This document shows, piece after piece, positions 1 to 7,782 of a stretch of DNA of 20,221 nt (positions are counted from its first letter, which is position 1; every line of letters begins with the position of its first letter). The translations under genes and the position numbers were made by a program. Origin of the DNA: SG8-41 sp029864385 (lineage in GTDB: Bacteria; Pseudomonadota; Gammaproteobacteria; Burkholderiales; SG8-41); assembly GCA_029864385.1 (NCBI GenBank), contig JAOTTL010000063.1, positions 1 to 20,221 of the forward strand, in the 5' to 3' direction. The notes under the pieces are model-generated. The model was not told where the DNA came from, did no database searches, and was given only the letters and a program-made list of their open reading frames with translations.

Positions 1-163
1 CGTCGCGACCCTGCCCACCGTCCCGTTCGTGCCCCGCCGGGACCGCGCCGGTTCTGGCGCGAGTGCTGGATACCAGCGAGGGTCCACTACGGCAGATCGC
101 GGCCTACCCGACCGGAATACGGCGTCGCCCAGCCGCTGCGCGGCGGCCGTAACGGCTCACTCG

Positions 164-637
164 CTACGACTTATGATAAGTGCCGACGAGTTCTGCCTTC
201 TCGAGCACGTGGCCTTTCATCGCTTGCTCGAGGTCGGCCTTGGTCGGGCTCTCCATTGCCGGCAGCACCGTATCGAGCGCATAGAGCTTGTGGAAATAGC
301 GGTGGCGCCCGATCGGCGGGCACGGCCCACCGTAGCCGGTGCGCTTCCAGTCGTTGAAACCTTCGAGCGTCCCTGCCGGCAACGCGGAAGGCTTGACGTC
401 TTCCACGAGCGAAGTGGTGCCGGGTGGGATGTTGTAGAGCACCCAGTGCACCCACGTCATCTTCGGCGCCTTTGGGTCGGGTGCGTCGGGATCGTCAACG
501 ATCAACACCAGGCTCTTCGTTCCGGCAGGGAAGCCGCTCCACGCCAGCGGCACGGACATGTCCTGTCCCTGGCACGTGTAGCGCTTGGGAATTTCGCCAT
601 TGTTGGCAAATGCAGATGAAGTCAACGTCAATGGCAT
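164..637 (-). CDS. YbhB/YbcL family Raf-kinase-inhibitor-like protein (PEBP fold)
   Basis: This 157-residue protein belongs to the bacterial phosphatidylethanolamine-binding protein family (YbhB/YbcL), whose cellular role is poorly defined. Family landmarks are visible in order: an N-terminal LTSSAF strand, IPKRYTCQGQD, the ligand-pocket segment LVLIVDDPDAPD, WVHWVLYNIPP, then GPCPPIGRHRYFHKLYALD. The length matches the family. The reading frame stays open to 670, but I chose the ATG at 637: it has GGAG about 10 bases upstream, and the added residues (MIPGLVTGAAI) do not belong to the fold. No signal peptide is evident. It is transcribed away from the catabolic block, so no functional link to it is implied. 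Confidence 0.9.
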   Translation of the reverse strand: MPLTLTSSAFANNGEIPKRYTCQGQDMSVPLAWSGFPAGTKSLVLIVDDPDAPDPKAPKMTWVHWVLYNIPPGTTSLVEDVKPSALPAGTLEGFNDWKRTGYGGPCPPIGRHRYFHKLYALDTVLPAMESPTKADLEQAMKGHVLEKAELVGTYHKS

Positions 638-788
638 GATCGCAGCTCCGGTAACCAATCCGGGGATCAACCCCGTACCCTAACCTCCGGCTACGGCAGA
701 AAAAGCAGGCTCTGGTTCACTCTGCTCACAACTGCTCGAGCATCTTTTCGGCCGAGCGCCTCCGCGCCTTTCCTGCGAGCAAATCGGC

Positions 789-800
789 GTGTGCTAGTAT
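789..800 (+). promoter_or_regulatory. Possible extended -10 element upstream of the MaoC hydratase
   Basis: TGCTAGTAT at 792-800 fits an extended -10 (TG-n-TAGTAT, 4 of 6 core matches). No convincing -35 is visible. It would give a leader of about 150 bases before the start at 959. This is the best promoter-like site in the 638-958 gap, which is otherwise unremarkable. Inference only. Confidence 0.25.
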
Positions 801-958
801 AGCTCCCCGCAGGAAGTTATCGGCCTTTCGCCCAATAAGCTCCTTTACCGACCCCCTGCACCAGGCGAAGAAGAACGACTCAATTCAGCCCCGTGTTTTG
901 AGATGAGTTTCAGCTAGAGCGGCGACCCTCTTCGATCGCGGCGATCCAGGATTCCCCG

Positions 959-1816
959 GTGCCGATTAACTACCAGCGGCTCATCAACTGGAACATACCC
1001 GAGGTTGAGCAACACCTCACGCGGCGCGACACCATCCTGTACGCGCTCGGCGTCGGCCTCGGGGTCGACCCGTGCAACCCGGACGAACTCAAGTTCGTCT
1101 ACGAGCCGAGCCTGCAGGCGCTGCCGACGATGTCGATCATCCTTGGCTACCCCGGACCGTGGCACGCGCATCCCGACACCGGCATCACCCGCAGCCACGT
1201 CGTGCATGGCGAGCAAGGTTTCCGGATCCACCGCACGCTCCCCGTGGAGGGCGCCGTCACCGGACTCACGCGCGTGACCGGCGTCGTGGACAAGGGCAAG
1301 AACAGAGGTGCCCTGGTTATGACCGAGTGCACGGTGCGAGACAAGTCGAGCAGCTACCCGCTCTGCACCCTCACCTCGACGTCCTTCTGCCGCGCGGACG
1401 GCGGCTTCGGCGGGCCCGACGGGCCGATCAAGGCCCCGCATCCCCTGCCCGGGACACAGCCGCAGCATGTTTGCGATCTGCCCACGTTGCCACAGGCGGC
1501 GCTGATCTATCGCCTGTCGGGCGACTACAACCCGTTGCACGTCGATCCCGAGTACGCGCGCAAGGCCGGTTTCAAAATGCCGATCCTTCACGGGCGCTGC
1601 ACCTTCAGCGTCGCCGGGCACGCCATTCTAAAGACACTGTGCGGCTACGATCCGGCACGATTCGTCGCGATGGAAGGCCGGTTCTCCGCGCCCGTATACC
1701 CGGGCGAGACCATCCGGACGGAGATGTGGGTGGACGGGAGCGTCGTTTCGTTTCGCTCCACAGTACCGGAGCGCGGCGTCACGGTGCTGGACAACGGCCG
1801 AGCTGAAATTCTCTAA
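959..1816 (+). CDS. MaoC-like (R)-specific 2-enoyl-CoA hydratase, double hotdog (MFE-2 hydratase 2 type)
   Basis: Predicted to add water to trans-2-enoyl-CoA to give the (R)-3-hydroxyacyl-CoA. The 285 residues span two hotdog domains, as in hydratase 2 of eukaryotic multifunctional enzyme type 2. The N-terminal half has RRDTILYALGVGLG, LKFVYEPS and the HGEQ segment. The C-terminal half has the hydratase-2 motif YRLSGDYNPLHVDP, with the predicted catalytic D189 and H194 and N191 between them, then PILHGRCTFSVAG and a VYPGETIRTEMW ending. The start is GTG at 959, with AGGA at 948-951; no better in-frame start is seen. The next gene is an SDR of the matching dehydrogenase type, so the pair looks like an unfused MFE-2. 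Family is clear; substrate unknown. Confidence 0.9.
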   Translation: MPINYQRLINWNIPEVEQHLTRRDTILYALGVGLGVDPCNPDELKFVYEPSLQALPTMSIILGYPGPWHAHPDTGITRSHVVHGEQGFRIHRTLPVEGAVTGLTRVTGVVDKGKNRGALVMTECTVRDKSSSYPLCTLTSTSFCRADGGFGGPDGPIKAPHPLPGTQPQHVCDLPTLPQAALIYRLSGDYNPLHVDPEYARKAGFKMPILHGRCTFSVAGHAILKTLCGYDPARFVAMEGRFSAPVYPGETIRTEMWVDGSVVSFRSTVPERGVTVLDNGRAEIL

Positions 1817-1817
1817 C

Positions 1818-1925
1818 TGGTGATGAGTACTGGTGATGGAAAATGGTGATGAGAACTGGTGATAAGAAGCGGGTTGTACACCACCACTTTTTCATCACCA
1901 TCTGTCATCACCATTTTCCATCACC
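1818..1925. repeat. 13-bp tandem repeat units with a perfect 21-bp inverted repeat
   Basis: Four tandem 13-bp units beginning TGGTGAT (1818-1830, 1831-1843, 1844-1856, 1857-1869) are followed by CATCACC units in the opposite orientation at 1893, 1906 and 1919, again 13 bases apart. Positions 1832-1852 and 1905-1925 are perfect reverse complements over 21 bases. The array begins two bases after the hydratase stop codon and fills most of the gap to the SDR gene. It could fold into a long hairpin in the hydratase-SDR transcript. There is no U-tract, so it is not a standard terminator. Confidence 0.9.
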
Positions 1926-1976
1926 CTTTTGGATGGCAACTCACGACTCGGGATCTGACTCGGAAGGAAAGCAGAA

Positions 1977-2891
1977 ATGGGGAGAATGGTAGAAGGAAAG
2001 GTGGTGGTAGTGACCGGCGCCGGGCGCGGGATCGGCGCGGCGATCGCGAAACTGATGGCGCAGCACGGGGCCAAGGTCGTGGTGAACGACATCGGCGCCT
2101 CGCTCGGAGGCGACGGCGGGGACCAGACACCCGCGGAAGAGGTTGTCGGAGAAATCAGAAAGAACGGGGGCGAGGCCGTCGCCAGCTACGACAGCGTCGC
2201 GGAGTTCGCTCCTTCCGGAAAGATCATCCAGTGCGCGCTCGACAATTTCGGCCGCATCGACTGCGTGGTCAACAATGCCGGTATCCTGCGCGACGTCATC
2301 TTCCACAAGATGACGGAGCAGGACTGGGATGCGGTCGTCACCGTCATGCTCAAGGGCGCCTTCAACTGCAGCCGGCACGCTGCCGACCATTTCCGCAGGC
2401 AGGAGTCCGGCTGCTTCGTGCACATGACCTCTACCTCGGGACTGGTCGGCGCCATGGGCCAGGCCAATTACAGCGCCGCGAAACTGGGAATGGTCGCCCT
2501 GTCCACATCGATCGCGATCGACATGCAGCGCTTCAACGTGCGCTCGAACTGCATTGCGCCCGTCGCCTGGACGCGCATGACTGCGTCGATCCCGTCGAAG
2601 GACCCAGCGGCGAAGAAGCGCATCGAGCAGCGCATGCAGGTCACGCCCGAATACAATGCGCCGCTTGCTGTGTTCCTTGCGAGCGACGCGGCGAAGGACG
2701 TGACCGCGCAGGTGTTCGCCGTGCGCAAGAACGAGGTCTTCCTCATGAGCCAGTCGCGCCCCCTGCGCGGCATCCACCGCGCCAAGGGCTGGACGCCCGA
2801 CACCTGTGCCGAGCACATGCTGCCGGCAATAAGGAGCTGGTTCGTGCCGCTGCAGAAGACGGCGGACGTCTTCTCCTGGGATTCCATCTAG
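1977..2891 (+). CDS. SDR-family (3R)-hydroxyacyl-CoA dehydrogenase-like protein (MFE-2 type)
   Basis: A short-chain dehydrogenase of 304 residues, predicted to oxidise 3-hydroxyacyl-CoA with NAD+. Visible landmarks: the cofactor loop TGAGRGIG at residues 13-20, NNAG at 99-102, and the catalytic set S152, Y165, K169 (YSAAK). The segments VVVNDIGASLGGDGG, NNAGILRDVIFHKM and GQANYSAAKLG resemble the dehydrogenase domain of peroxisomal MFE-2/Fox2 rather than FabG-type reductases. The C-terminal 50 residues extend beyond the minimal SDR fold. AAGGA at 1964-1968 supports the ATG at 1977; a second ATG at 1986, preceded by GGAG, is possible. It sits directly after the matching hydratase. Substrate unknown. 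Confidence 0.88.
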   Translation: MGRMVEGKVVVVTGAGRGIGAAIAKLMAQHGAKVVVNDIGASLGGDGGDQTPAEEVVGEIRKNGGEAVASYDSVAEFAPSGKIIQCALDNFGRIDCVVNNAGILRDVIFHKMTEQDWDAVVTVMLKGAFNCSRHAADHFRRQESGCFVHMTSTSGLVGAMGQANYSAAKLGMVALSTSIAIDMQRFNVRSNCIAPVAWTRMTASIPSKDPAAKKRIEQRMQVTPEYNAPLAVFLASDAAKDVTAQVFAVRKNEVFLMSQSRPLRGIHRAKGWTPDTCAEHMLPAIRSWFVPLQKTADVFSWDSI

Positions 2892-2896
2892 AACCA

Positions 2897-2925
2897 GTGA
2901 ATCGTGACGGGTGACGGGTGATGGG
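2897..2925. repeat. 7-bp tandem array of the GTGAYGG family
   Basis: Four consecutive 7-bp units (GTGAATC, GTGACGG, GTGACGG, GTGATGG) start five bases after the SDR stop codon. The same unit family recurs at 11110-11130 and, in the opposite orientation, at 11186-11199 and 19123-19171. Confidence 0.85.
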
Positions 2926-2990
2926 ACTAAACCCGTAAATCGTAAACAGTGGTTTGTTTCGCTCTGCGTGCTCGGCGGTTCAGTTCTGGA

Positions 2991-3079
2991 GTTTATCGGC
3001 ATCTATCGGCGTTCATCGGCGGCTAATAAGGATTTTTGCTTTCGGTTATATCTGTGTTTATCTGTGTTTATCTGCGGTT
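2991..3079. repeat. Two 10-bp tandem triplets (TATCGGC and ATCTGTGTTT units)
   Basis: GTTTATCGGC, ATCTATCGGC and GTTCATCGGC lie in tandem at 2991-3020. ATCTGTGTTT, ATCTGTGTTT and ATCTGCGGTT lie at 3050-3079. The period is exactly 10 bp in both. Inverted relatives occur at 3935-3962, just after the following crotonase gene, and at 10330-10357. From memory such units recur in many bacterial genomes, but I know of no established function. Confidence 0.85.
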
Positions 3080-3105
3080 AAATTTTGGTTTCTAAGCGGG
3101 TCAAA

Positions 3106-3876
3106 ATGAACGTCACGCTTGAAAAGGACGGCGAGCTTGCCATCCTGACGCTCGATCGTCCCGACAAGTTGAATGCGATGGCGGACCCGATGTGGGATGC
3201 GCTTCACGCTCACCTCGGCGCGCTTGCGCAGGATGAGAGCGTCCGGGCCATGATCCTGACGGGGGTGGGCCGCGCCTTCTGCTCCGGCGGCGATGTCGGC
3301 GGCATGGCCCGCTCCGATATTGTTTCCGGGCGTGCGCGCTCGCAGCGGCGCCATCGCGCCATCACCGCGCTCTACCAGCTTGAGAAGCCCGTGGTCGCCG
3401 CAGTGCGTGGCGCCGTTTACGGCATCGGCAACGCCCTCGCGCTCGCCTGCGATCTCGTCATCGCCTCTGAGACCGCCCGGTTCTCGATGGCATTCAAGAA
3501 CGTTGGCCTCGTGCCCGACGGCGGCGCAATTTTCTTGCTCGCCCGTCAACTGGGGATCGCGCGCGCCAAGGAACTCGTCTACACGGCACGGCCCGTCGCG
3601 GCAGCCGAAGCGCTGGACCTGGGCCTCGCGACAAGCGTCGTGCCAGACGAGCGCCTCGAAGCAGAGGCGCGGGCAGTGGCGCTGGAGCTCGCGCAGTCAC
3701 CGACGCATGCGCTCGCACTTGCGAAAAAGATGTTTCACGCCATGGCCGTGCCGACGCTGGAGATGCTGCTTGAGATGGAGACGCTGGCCTCGGGCGTGGC
3801 CCGGCTCACTCATGATCACAAGGAAGGCGTCGCCGCCTTCAAGAACAAACGCCCGCCAAGATTTCTTGGTCGTTGA
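3106..3876 (+). CDS. Crotonase-family protein, PaaG-like enoyl-CoA isomerase/hydratase (copy 1)
   Basis: A crotonase of 256 residues acting on acyl-CoA thioesters. The oxyanion-hole segment AFCSGGDVGGM lies around residues 57-67 and the second backbone site is in GIGNALALACD. Compared with rat enoyl-CoA hydratase, both catalytic glutamates are replaced (Ala in GIGNALALACD, Phe in FSMAF). An Asp is present in GLVPDGG (D138), as in PaaG and delta3,delta2-enoyl-CoA isomerases, so isomerisation is more likely than simple hydration. The frame allows a TTG start at 3085, but the ATG at 3106 follows AAGCGGG and gives exactly the length of the paralogue at 7783-8553, roughly 55-60% identical by eye. 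The last codons (RFLGR) lie within a hairpin that spans the stop. Confidence 0.9.
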   Translation: MNVTLEKDGELAILTLDRPDKLNAMADPMWDALHAHLGALAQDESVRAMILTGVGRAFCSGGDVGGMARSDIVSGRARSQRRHRAITALYQLEKPVVAAVRGAVYGIGNALALACDLVIASETARFSMAFKNVGLVPDGGAIFLLARQLGIARAKELVYTARPVAAAEALDLGLATSVVPDERLEAEARAVALELAQSPTHALALAKKMFHAMAVPTLEMLLEMETLASGVARLTHDHKEGVAAFKNKRPPRFLGR

Positions 3877-3888
3877 CCAAGGAATCTT
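3858..3888 (+). terminator. 14-bp hairpin centred on the crotonase copy 1 stop codon
   Basis: AAGATTTCTTGGTC (3858-3871) pairs with GACCAAGGAATCTT (3875-3888) over 14 positions, with one G-T wobble and a 3-base loop. The TGA stop (3874-3876) lies at the loop. The U-tract is short, so termination is uncertain; transcript protection is an alternative. The paralogous gene has the equivalent structure at 8535-8565. Confidence 0.6.
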
Positions 3889-3934
3889 TGATAAATTTCC
3901 AAGATTCGTGTCGAAAACCCAAGATAGAATTTTG

Positions 3935-3962
3935 CCGCAGATAAACGCCGATGTACACAGAT
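3935..3962. repeat. 10-bp-period repeat, inverted relative to the array at 3050-3079
   Basis: CCGCAGATAA, ACGCCGATGT and ACACAGAT form 10-bp units that are the reverse complement of the ATCTGTGTTT-type units upstream of the same gene. The crotonase is therefore bracketed by inverted copies (3050-3079 and 3935-3962). A near-identical copy lies at 10330-10357. Confidence 0.8.
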
Positions 3963-4020
3963 GGAATCTCCTGCTAATTCGCTTCGCGGAACGAATCAAT
4001 CGGGAGTAATCGGCGTCCGT

Positions 4021-4102
4021 CCCTCACCCCCGCCCCTCTCCAACAGGAGAGGGGTGGCAATTGCTTCCCTTCTCCCTTTGGGAGAAGGGGAAGGGATGAG
4101 GG
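4021..4102. repeat. REP/MITE-like double-hairpin element
   Basis: There are two perfect hairpins: CCCCTCTCC (4033-4041) with GGAGAGGGG (4046-4054), and CCCTTCTCCC (4067-4076) with GGGAGAAGGG (4080-4089). Outer arms CCCTCACCCC (4021-4030) and GGGATGAGGG (4093-4102) pair in 9 of 10 positions. The whole could fold as a stem carrying two hairpins. No transposase is nearby. It fills most of the gap upstream of the MFS gene. Confidence 0.75.
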
Positions 4103-4137
4103 ATGGGCAGCTTGAGTGAGATTCTTAAGAAAAACCC

Positions 4138-5412
4138 TTGAACTCCGTTAGCGGCACATCCCGGAGCGATGTCGCGTGGCTTTACGAGCTATGCCTCGCC
4201 CGCGTCGGTTTTGCCATGATGTTCACCGCTTATTCAGGGGTACTTCCGCTGCTCAAGACGGAGTGGAACATGAGTGCCGGAGAGGCCGGCCTCGTTCAAT
4301 CCGCCTGGCACGTGGGCTATCTCATCTCGCTCTTCGTCGCCGGCTTTCTCTCCGACCGCTTCGGTGCCAAGCGCACCTTTCTCGCCGGAAACGTGTTCGC
4401 GGCCGCGGCCGCAATGGCGTTTGCGCTCGTTACCGACGGCTTCCTCTCGGCGCTTTTCCTGCACGGGCTGCTGGGACTGTGCTCGGGCAGCTCCTACACA
4501 CCGGGGCTTACGCTCATCTCCGAGCGGTTCACGCCCCAGAGCCGCGGTCGCGCCATTGGTTTCTACCTCGCCGCGGCGTCGTTCGGCTACGCGGTTGCGC
4601 TGCTCCTCAGCGGTGCGCTAGTGACATCCATCGGCTGGCGCGGCGTCTTCATCGCGACCGCATGCGGCCCACTCGCCGCCACCTGCGTGGCTTTCTACGC
4701 GCTGCGCGCGACGCCCAACACCGTGCACCCGGCGCCAGCGGCGAGGGGTGTCGGGCCGTCGCTGCTCGAGGTGCTGCGCAACCGCCCGGCGATGCGGGTG
4801 ATCTGGGCCTACGTGTTCCACAGCTGGGAGCTCCTGGGAATGTGGGCGTGGCTGCCCGCGTTCCTCGCGATATCCGCGGCCGCCGGCGCGGAAGTGACGG
4901 TGCAGGCGGTGGGGCTCGGCGCGCTGCTGTCCGCGATCACCTACCTCTCAAGCATGGCGGGCAGTATCGCGGGCGGGTCGCTTTCCGACCGCTGGGGCAG
5001 GACCACCGTGATCCTGGCGATGTCGTGCGCGAGCCTCGCGTGCTCCTTCGCCTTCGGCTGGATGCTGGCGTGGCCCCTGTGGCTGCTGCTGATCGTCGCG
5101 ATCGTCTACAACGTGACCGCGATCGGCGATTCGTCCGTGTACTCGACCGCGGTCACCGAGCTGGTGCCGCCGCGCTACATCGGCGCCGCCTACTCGATCC
5201 GCTCGGTGCTAGGCTTCGGCGCCGGCGCCGTGAGCCCGTGGACCTTCGGGCTCGTGCTCGACTGGGCCCGTGGCGGTCCGCTGCAGTCCGAGTCGTGGGC
5301 GTGGGGACTCGCCTGGACTTCGCTTGGGATCGGCGCCCTGCTGGGGCCGTTGATGACCTGGCGGCTGCGCCACATGCCGGAAGCCTCGCGGATGGCCGGC
5401 GGAAAGCGTTGA
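4138..5412 (+). CDS. MFS transporter
   Basis: An inner-membrane major facilitator of 424 residues, the usual length for a 12-helix carrier. The motif-A loop after helix 2 is visible as GFLSDRFGAKRTF, and its second-half counterpart as GGSLSDRWGRTTV. Long hydrophobic segments alternate with short charged loops throughout, and YELCLARVGFAMMFTAY marks the first helix. The start is TTG at 4138: an in-frame stop lies 12 bases upstream and the next ATG (4216) would fall inside helix 1. No strong Shine-Dalgarno sequence is visible. Placement just before an acyl-CoA ligase suggests uptake of the organic acid handled by this block, which is an inference; efflux cannot be excluded. Confidence 0.88.
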   Translation: MNSVSGTSRSDVAWLYELCLARVGFAMMFTAYSGVLPLLKTEWNMSAGEAGLVQSAWHVGYLISLFVAGFLSDRFGAKRTFLAGNVFAAAAAMAFALVTDGFLSALFLHGLLGLCSGSSYTPGLTLISERFTPQSRGRAIGFYLAAASFGYAVALLLSGALVTSIGWRGVFIATACGPLAATCVAFYALRATPNTVHPAPAARGVGPSLLEVLRNRPAMRVIWAYVFHSWELLGMWAWLPAFLAISAAAGAEVTVQAVGLGALLSAITYLSSMAGSIAGGSLSDRWGRTTVILAMSCASLACSFAFGWMLAWPLWLLLIVAIVYNVTAIGDSSVYSTAVTELVPPRYIGAAYSIRSVLGFGAGAVSPWTFGLVLDWARGGPLQSESWAWGLAWTSLGIGALLGPLMTWRLRHMPEASRMAGGKR

Positions 5413-5473
5413 TCCGGCGCCGCGCCTGATCCACATAATGAACCCATACGCTGCGGCACGGGTCGCGCAAGGT

Positions 5474-5479
5474 TAGAAT
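5474..5479 (+). promoter_or_regulatory. Possible -10 box before the acyl-CoA ligase
   Basis: TAGAAT matches the -10 consensus in 5 of 6 positions, about 29 bases before the ligase ATG. The -35 region at the usual distance is poor. Tentative. Confidence 0.25.
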
Positions 5480-5507
5480 CTGGGTTTCGAGCACGGTATC
5501 AGCCTGC

Positions 5508-7658
5508 ATGTCTTCCCGTCCTGCGCCACGACACAAAGCGGACTCCGCATCGGATCTGTCGCGCTTTCTCGCGCCCCGCGGCGTCGCGGTCGTGGGCGTG
5601 TCAAACGAACCGTCACGCATTGGCGGGCAGGCGCTGAAGCTGCTCACCGATTTCGGCTACGCGGGCAGAATCTATCCGGTCAATCCGAAGTACCGCGAGG
5701 TCAAAGGCATCACGTGCTATCCCGACGTGGCCGCGGTGCCCCAACCATGCGACGTGGCGCTGATCGCGCTCTCGGCACAGCACGTCACTACCGCGATTGA
5801 GCAGTGCGGCAAGGCGGGAATTCCCTACGCGCTTGTGCTGGCCGGCGGCTTCAGCGAGGTCGGCGCGGAAGGCGCCACGCTCCAGGCGCAGCTGGCGGCC
5901 GCCGCAAACCATGCCGGAGTACGCGTGGTGGGCCCGAATTGCCTCGGCCTCATGAACCTCAAGGACCACGCGCGCATCGGCTTCGGCGGCACGATGCAGT
6001 TAAAGACGCTCAAGCCCGGCCCGCTCGCAATGGTGACGCAAAGCGGCGGCTTTGGCTTCGGCGTCGTCGCGATGGCCTGTCACTTCGGGCTCGGCTTCAA
6101 CTACGTCGTTTCTACCGGCAATGAGGTCGATCTCACGGCGCTTGACTGGATGGCCGATCTCGTCGAGCGGCCGGATGTCGAGATCGTCGTCGCCTTCATC
6201 GAAGGCATCAAGAACGGACGGCAACTGCGGCAGATCGGCCAGCGCGCAATCGAGCTGGGCAAGCCCATACTCGTCTGGAAGGTGGGCAACACCGACATCG
6301 GCCGGCAGGCGGCCACCTCGCATACCGCGCGCATGACCGCCGGCTACGAGCTCTTTCGCGCTGCGTTCCGCCAGGGCGGTTTCATCGAGATCCGCGATGT
6401 CGACGATCTCATCGACATCGCGAAGGCGTTCCGCGTCGGCAAGCTGCCGGCAGGCAACCGCGTGGCGGTCCTCACGCTGTCCGGCGGCGCCGGCGTGCTG
6501 CTCGCCGACCGCTGCATCGAGCACGGCCTGCAGCTACCCGCGCTCACCGACGCGACCGCGGCCCGGCTGCGCGAAGTACTGGTGTCGTTTGCCTCGGCCA
6601 GCAACCCGATAGACGCCACCGCGCATGGTTACAACGACAACTTCGCATCCTACGCGCAGGCGATCCGTGAGGTACTTGCGGACCCGAACATCGACCAGGT
6701 CGTCGCCCGTGTGCCACGGGGCAGCTCAGCGCGCCCCTGGTCGGAAGGGCTGGTCGCCGCCCTGCGCGACACCCGCAAGCCGCTCATCCTCAACTGGCCG
6801 ACCGCGCCCGATGACAACGGCGATGTGCGCGAGTATCTCGAGCAGAACAACGTGCCCTGCATTCTGGCACCGGGCCGTGCCGTTCGCGCACTTGCAGCGC
6901 TCTCCGAGTTCGCGCAGAAGCGCCGCGACTTCGAGCGCGCAGGCGCGCGCGCCGCGCCGCGCACGGTGCCGCGGCAGGCGCTGAATCTGCCGGCCGGAGT
7001 CGGCACTATCGGCGAGTACCGCGCAAAGGCCGCGCTCAAGCGCTATGGCATCCCGGTGGTCGAAGAGCTCCTCCTGTCGCCGCCGGAAGTCGAGGCGCTG
7101 ACGGTCCTGCCACTCACTTTTCCCGTTGCGGTCAAGATCGAGTCGCCAGATTTGCCGCACAAAACCGAAGCCGGCGCCGTGCGGCTCAATGTACCGGACC
7201 TGGCCGCGCTCAAGCAGGCTGCGCGCGAGATCGTTGCGGCAGTGACAAGTCACCACCCGGAAGCGCGGATCGAGGGCGTGCTGGTTCAGGAAATGGCCTC
7301 GGGCCTGGAAGTGATCGTGGGCGCGGTGAACGATCCCTACTTCGGTCCGACGGTCGCGTTCGGTCTCGGCGGAATCCTCACCGAACTCTTGCACGACGTC
7401 ACGCATCGCTTCGCGCCTTTCGATGCCGAGACCGCGCGCGGAATGATTGACGAAATCAAGGGCGCCGCGTTGCTTAGGGGCTATCGCGGGAAACCCGCGC
7501 TCGACGTCGCCGCGCTCGCCGACGCGCTGGCGCGCGTGTCTCTGATGATCGCCGATCATGCGGACCGCATCGCGGAGATCGACATCAATCCGCTGTTCGT
7601 GCGCGAGGCGGGCAAAGGCGTCGCTGCTGCCGATGCGCTGATTGTGTTAAAAGATTAG
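5508..7658 (+). CDS. ADP-forming acyl-CoA ligase (acetate--CoA ligase family, fused alpha-beta)
   Basis: A protein of 716 residues in the NDP-forming acyl-CoA synthetase family, which makes acyl-CoA from acid, CoA and ATP with ADP and phosphate as products. The N-terminal CoA-binding Rossmann domain begins at FLAPRGVAVVGVS. The Succ_CoA_ligase-like region holds the phospho-acceptor histidine H272 in TSHTARMTAG. The last 220 or so residues are an ATP-grasp domain with VKIESPDLPHKTEAGAV, FGLGGILTELLHDV and IAEIDINPLFV. Length and alpha-beta order match fused archaeal and bacterial enzymes. The start is ATG at 5508, without an obvious Shine-Dalgarno sequence. It probably activates the substrate of this block; the family also includes acetate, pimelate-type and aryl-acid enzymes, so specificity is open. 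Confidence 0.9.
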   Translation: MSSRPAPRHKADSASDLSRFLAPRGVAVVGVSNEPSRIGGQALKLLTDFGYAGRIYPVNPKYREVKGITCYPDVAAVPQPCDVALIALSAQHVTTAIEQCGKAGIPYALVLAGGFSEVGAEGATLQAQLAAAANHAGVRVVGPNCLGLMNLKDHARIGFGGTMQLKTLKPGPLAMVTQSGGFGFGVVAMACHFGLGFNYVVSTGNEVDLTALDWMADLVERPDVEIVVAFIEGIKNGRQLRQIGQRAIELGKPILVWKVGNTDIGRQAATSHTARMTAGYELFRAAFRQGGFIEIRDVDDLIDIAKAFRVGKLPAGNRVAVLTLSGGAGVLLADRCIEHGLQLPALTDATAARLREVLVSFASASNPIDATAHGYNDNFASYAQAIREVLADPNIDQVVARVPRGSSARPWSEGLVAALRDTRKPLILNWPTAPDDNGDVREYLEQNNVPCILAPGRAVRALAALSEFAQKRRDFERAGARAAPRTVPRQALNLPAGVGTIGEYRAKAALKRYGIPVVEELLLSPPEVEALTVLPLTFPVAVKIESPDLPHKTEAGAVRLNVPDLAALKQAAREIVAAVTSHHPEARIEGVLVQEMASGLEVIVGAVNDPYFGPTVAFGLGGILTELLHDVTHRFAPFDAETARGMIDEIKGAALLRGYRGKPALDVAALADALARVSLMIADHADRIAEIDINPLFVREAGKGVAAADALIVLKD

Positions 7659-7663
7659 GGATG

Positions 7664-7764
7664 GACAGGATTTACAAGATTAACAAGATTGAATTTGACA
7701 CCAAACCTAACAGCGATTTTGTTATTGTCTTGAGTCGAATCCTGTAAATCCTGTTAATCCTGTC
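7664..7764. repeat. 9-bp tandem units forming a 27-bp imperfect inverted repeat
   Basis: GACAGGATT, TACAAGATT and AACAAGATT (7664-7690) face AATCCTGTA, AATCCTGTT and AATCCTGTC (7738-7764). The arms pair in 23 of 27 positions across a 47-base spacer. The element fills the gap between the ligase stop and the second crotonase, which has no visible Shine-Dalgarno sequence. Confidence 0.85.
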
Positions 7765-7782
7765 AATCTTTATGTTTCCTCT

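Noticed and set aside
3..152. Open plus-strand frame ending in TAA at 150-152, as the end of a gene entering the window
   Set aside because: The frame is only 49 codons, is arginine- and proline-rich, and shows no family motif; another frame looks equally plausible. No support for a call.
29..619. Long plus-strand frame of 196 codons
   Set aside because: It is antisense to the PEBP-family gene and its translation has no recognisable fold; composition is typical of a GC-rich shadow frame.
1941..3002. Minus-strand frame of 353 codons
   Set aside because: It is antisense to the SDR gene, which has all catalytic motifs; no domain visible in this frame.
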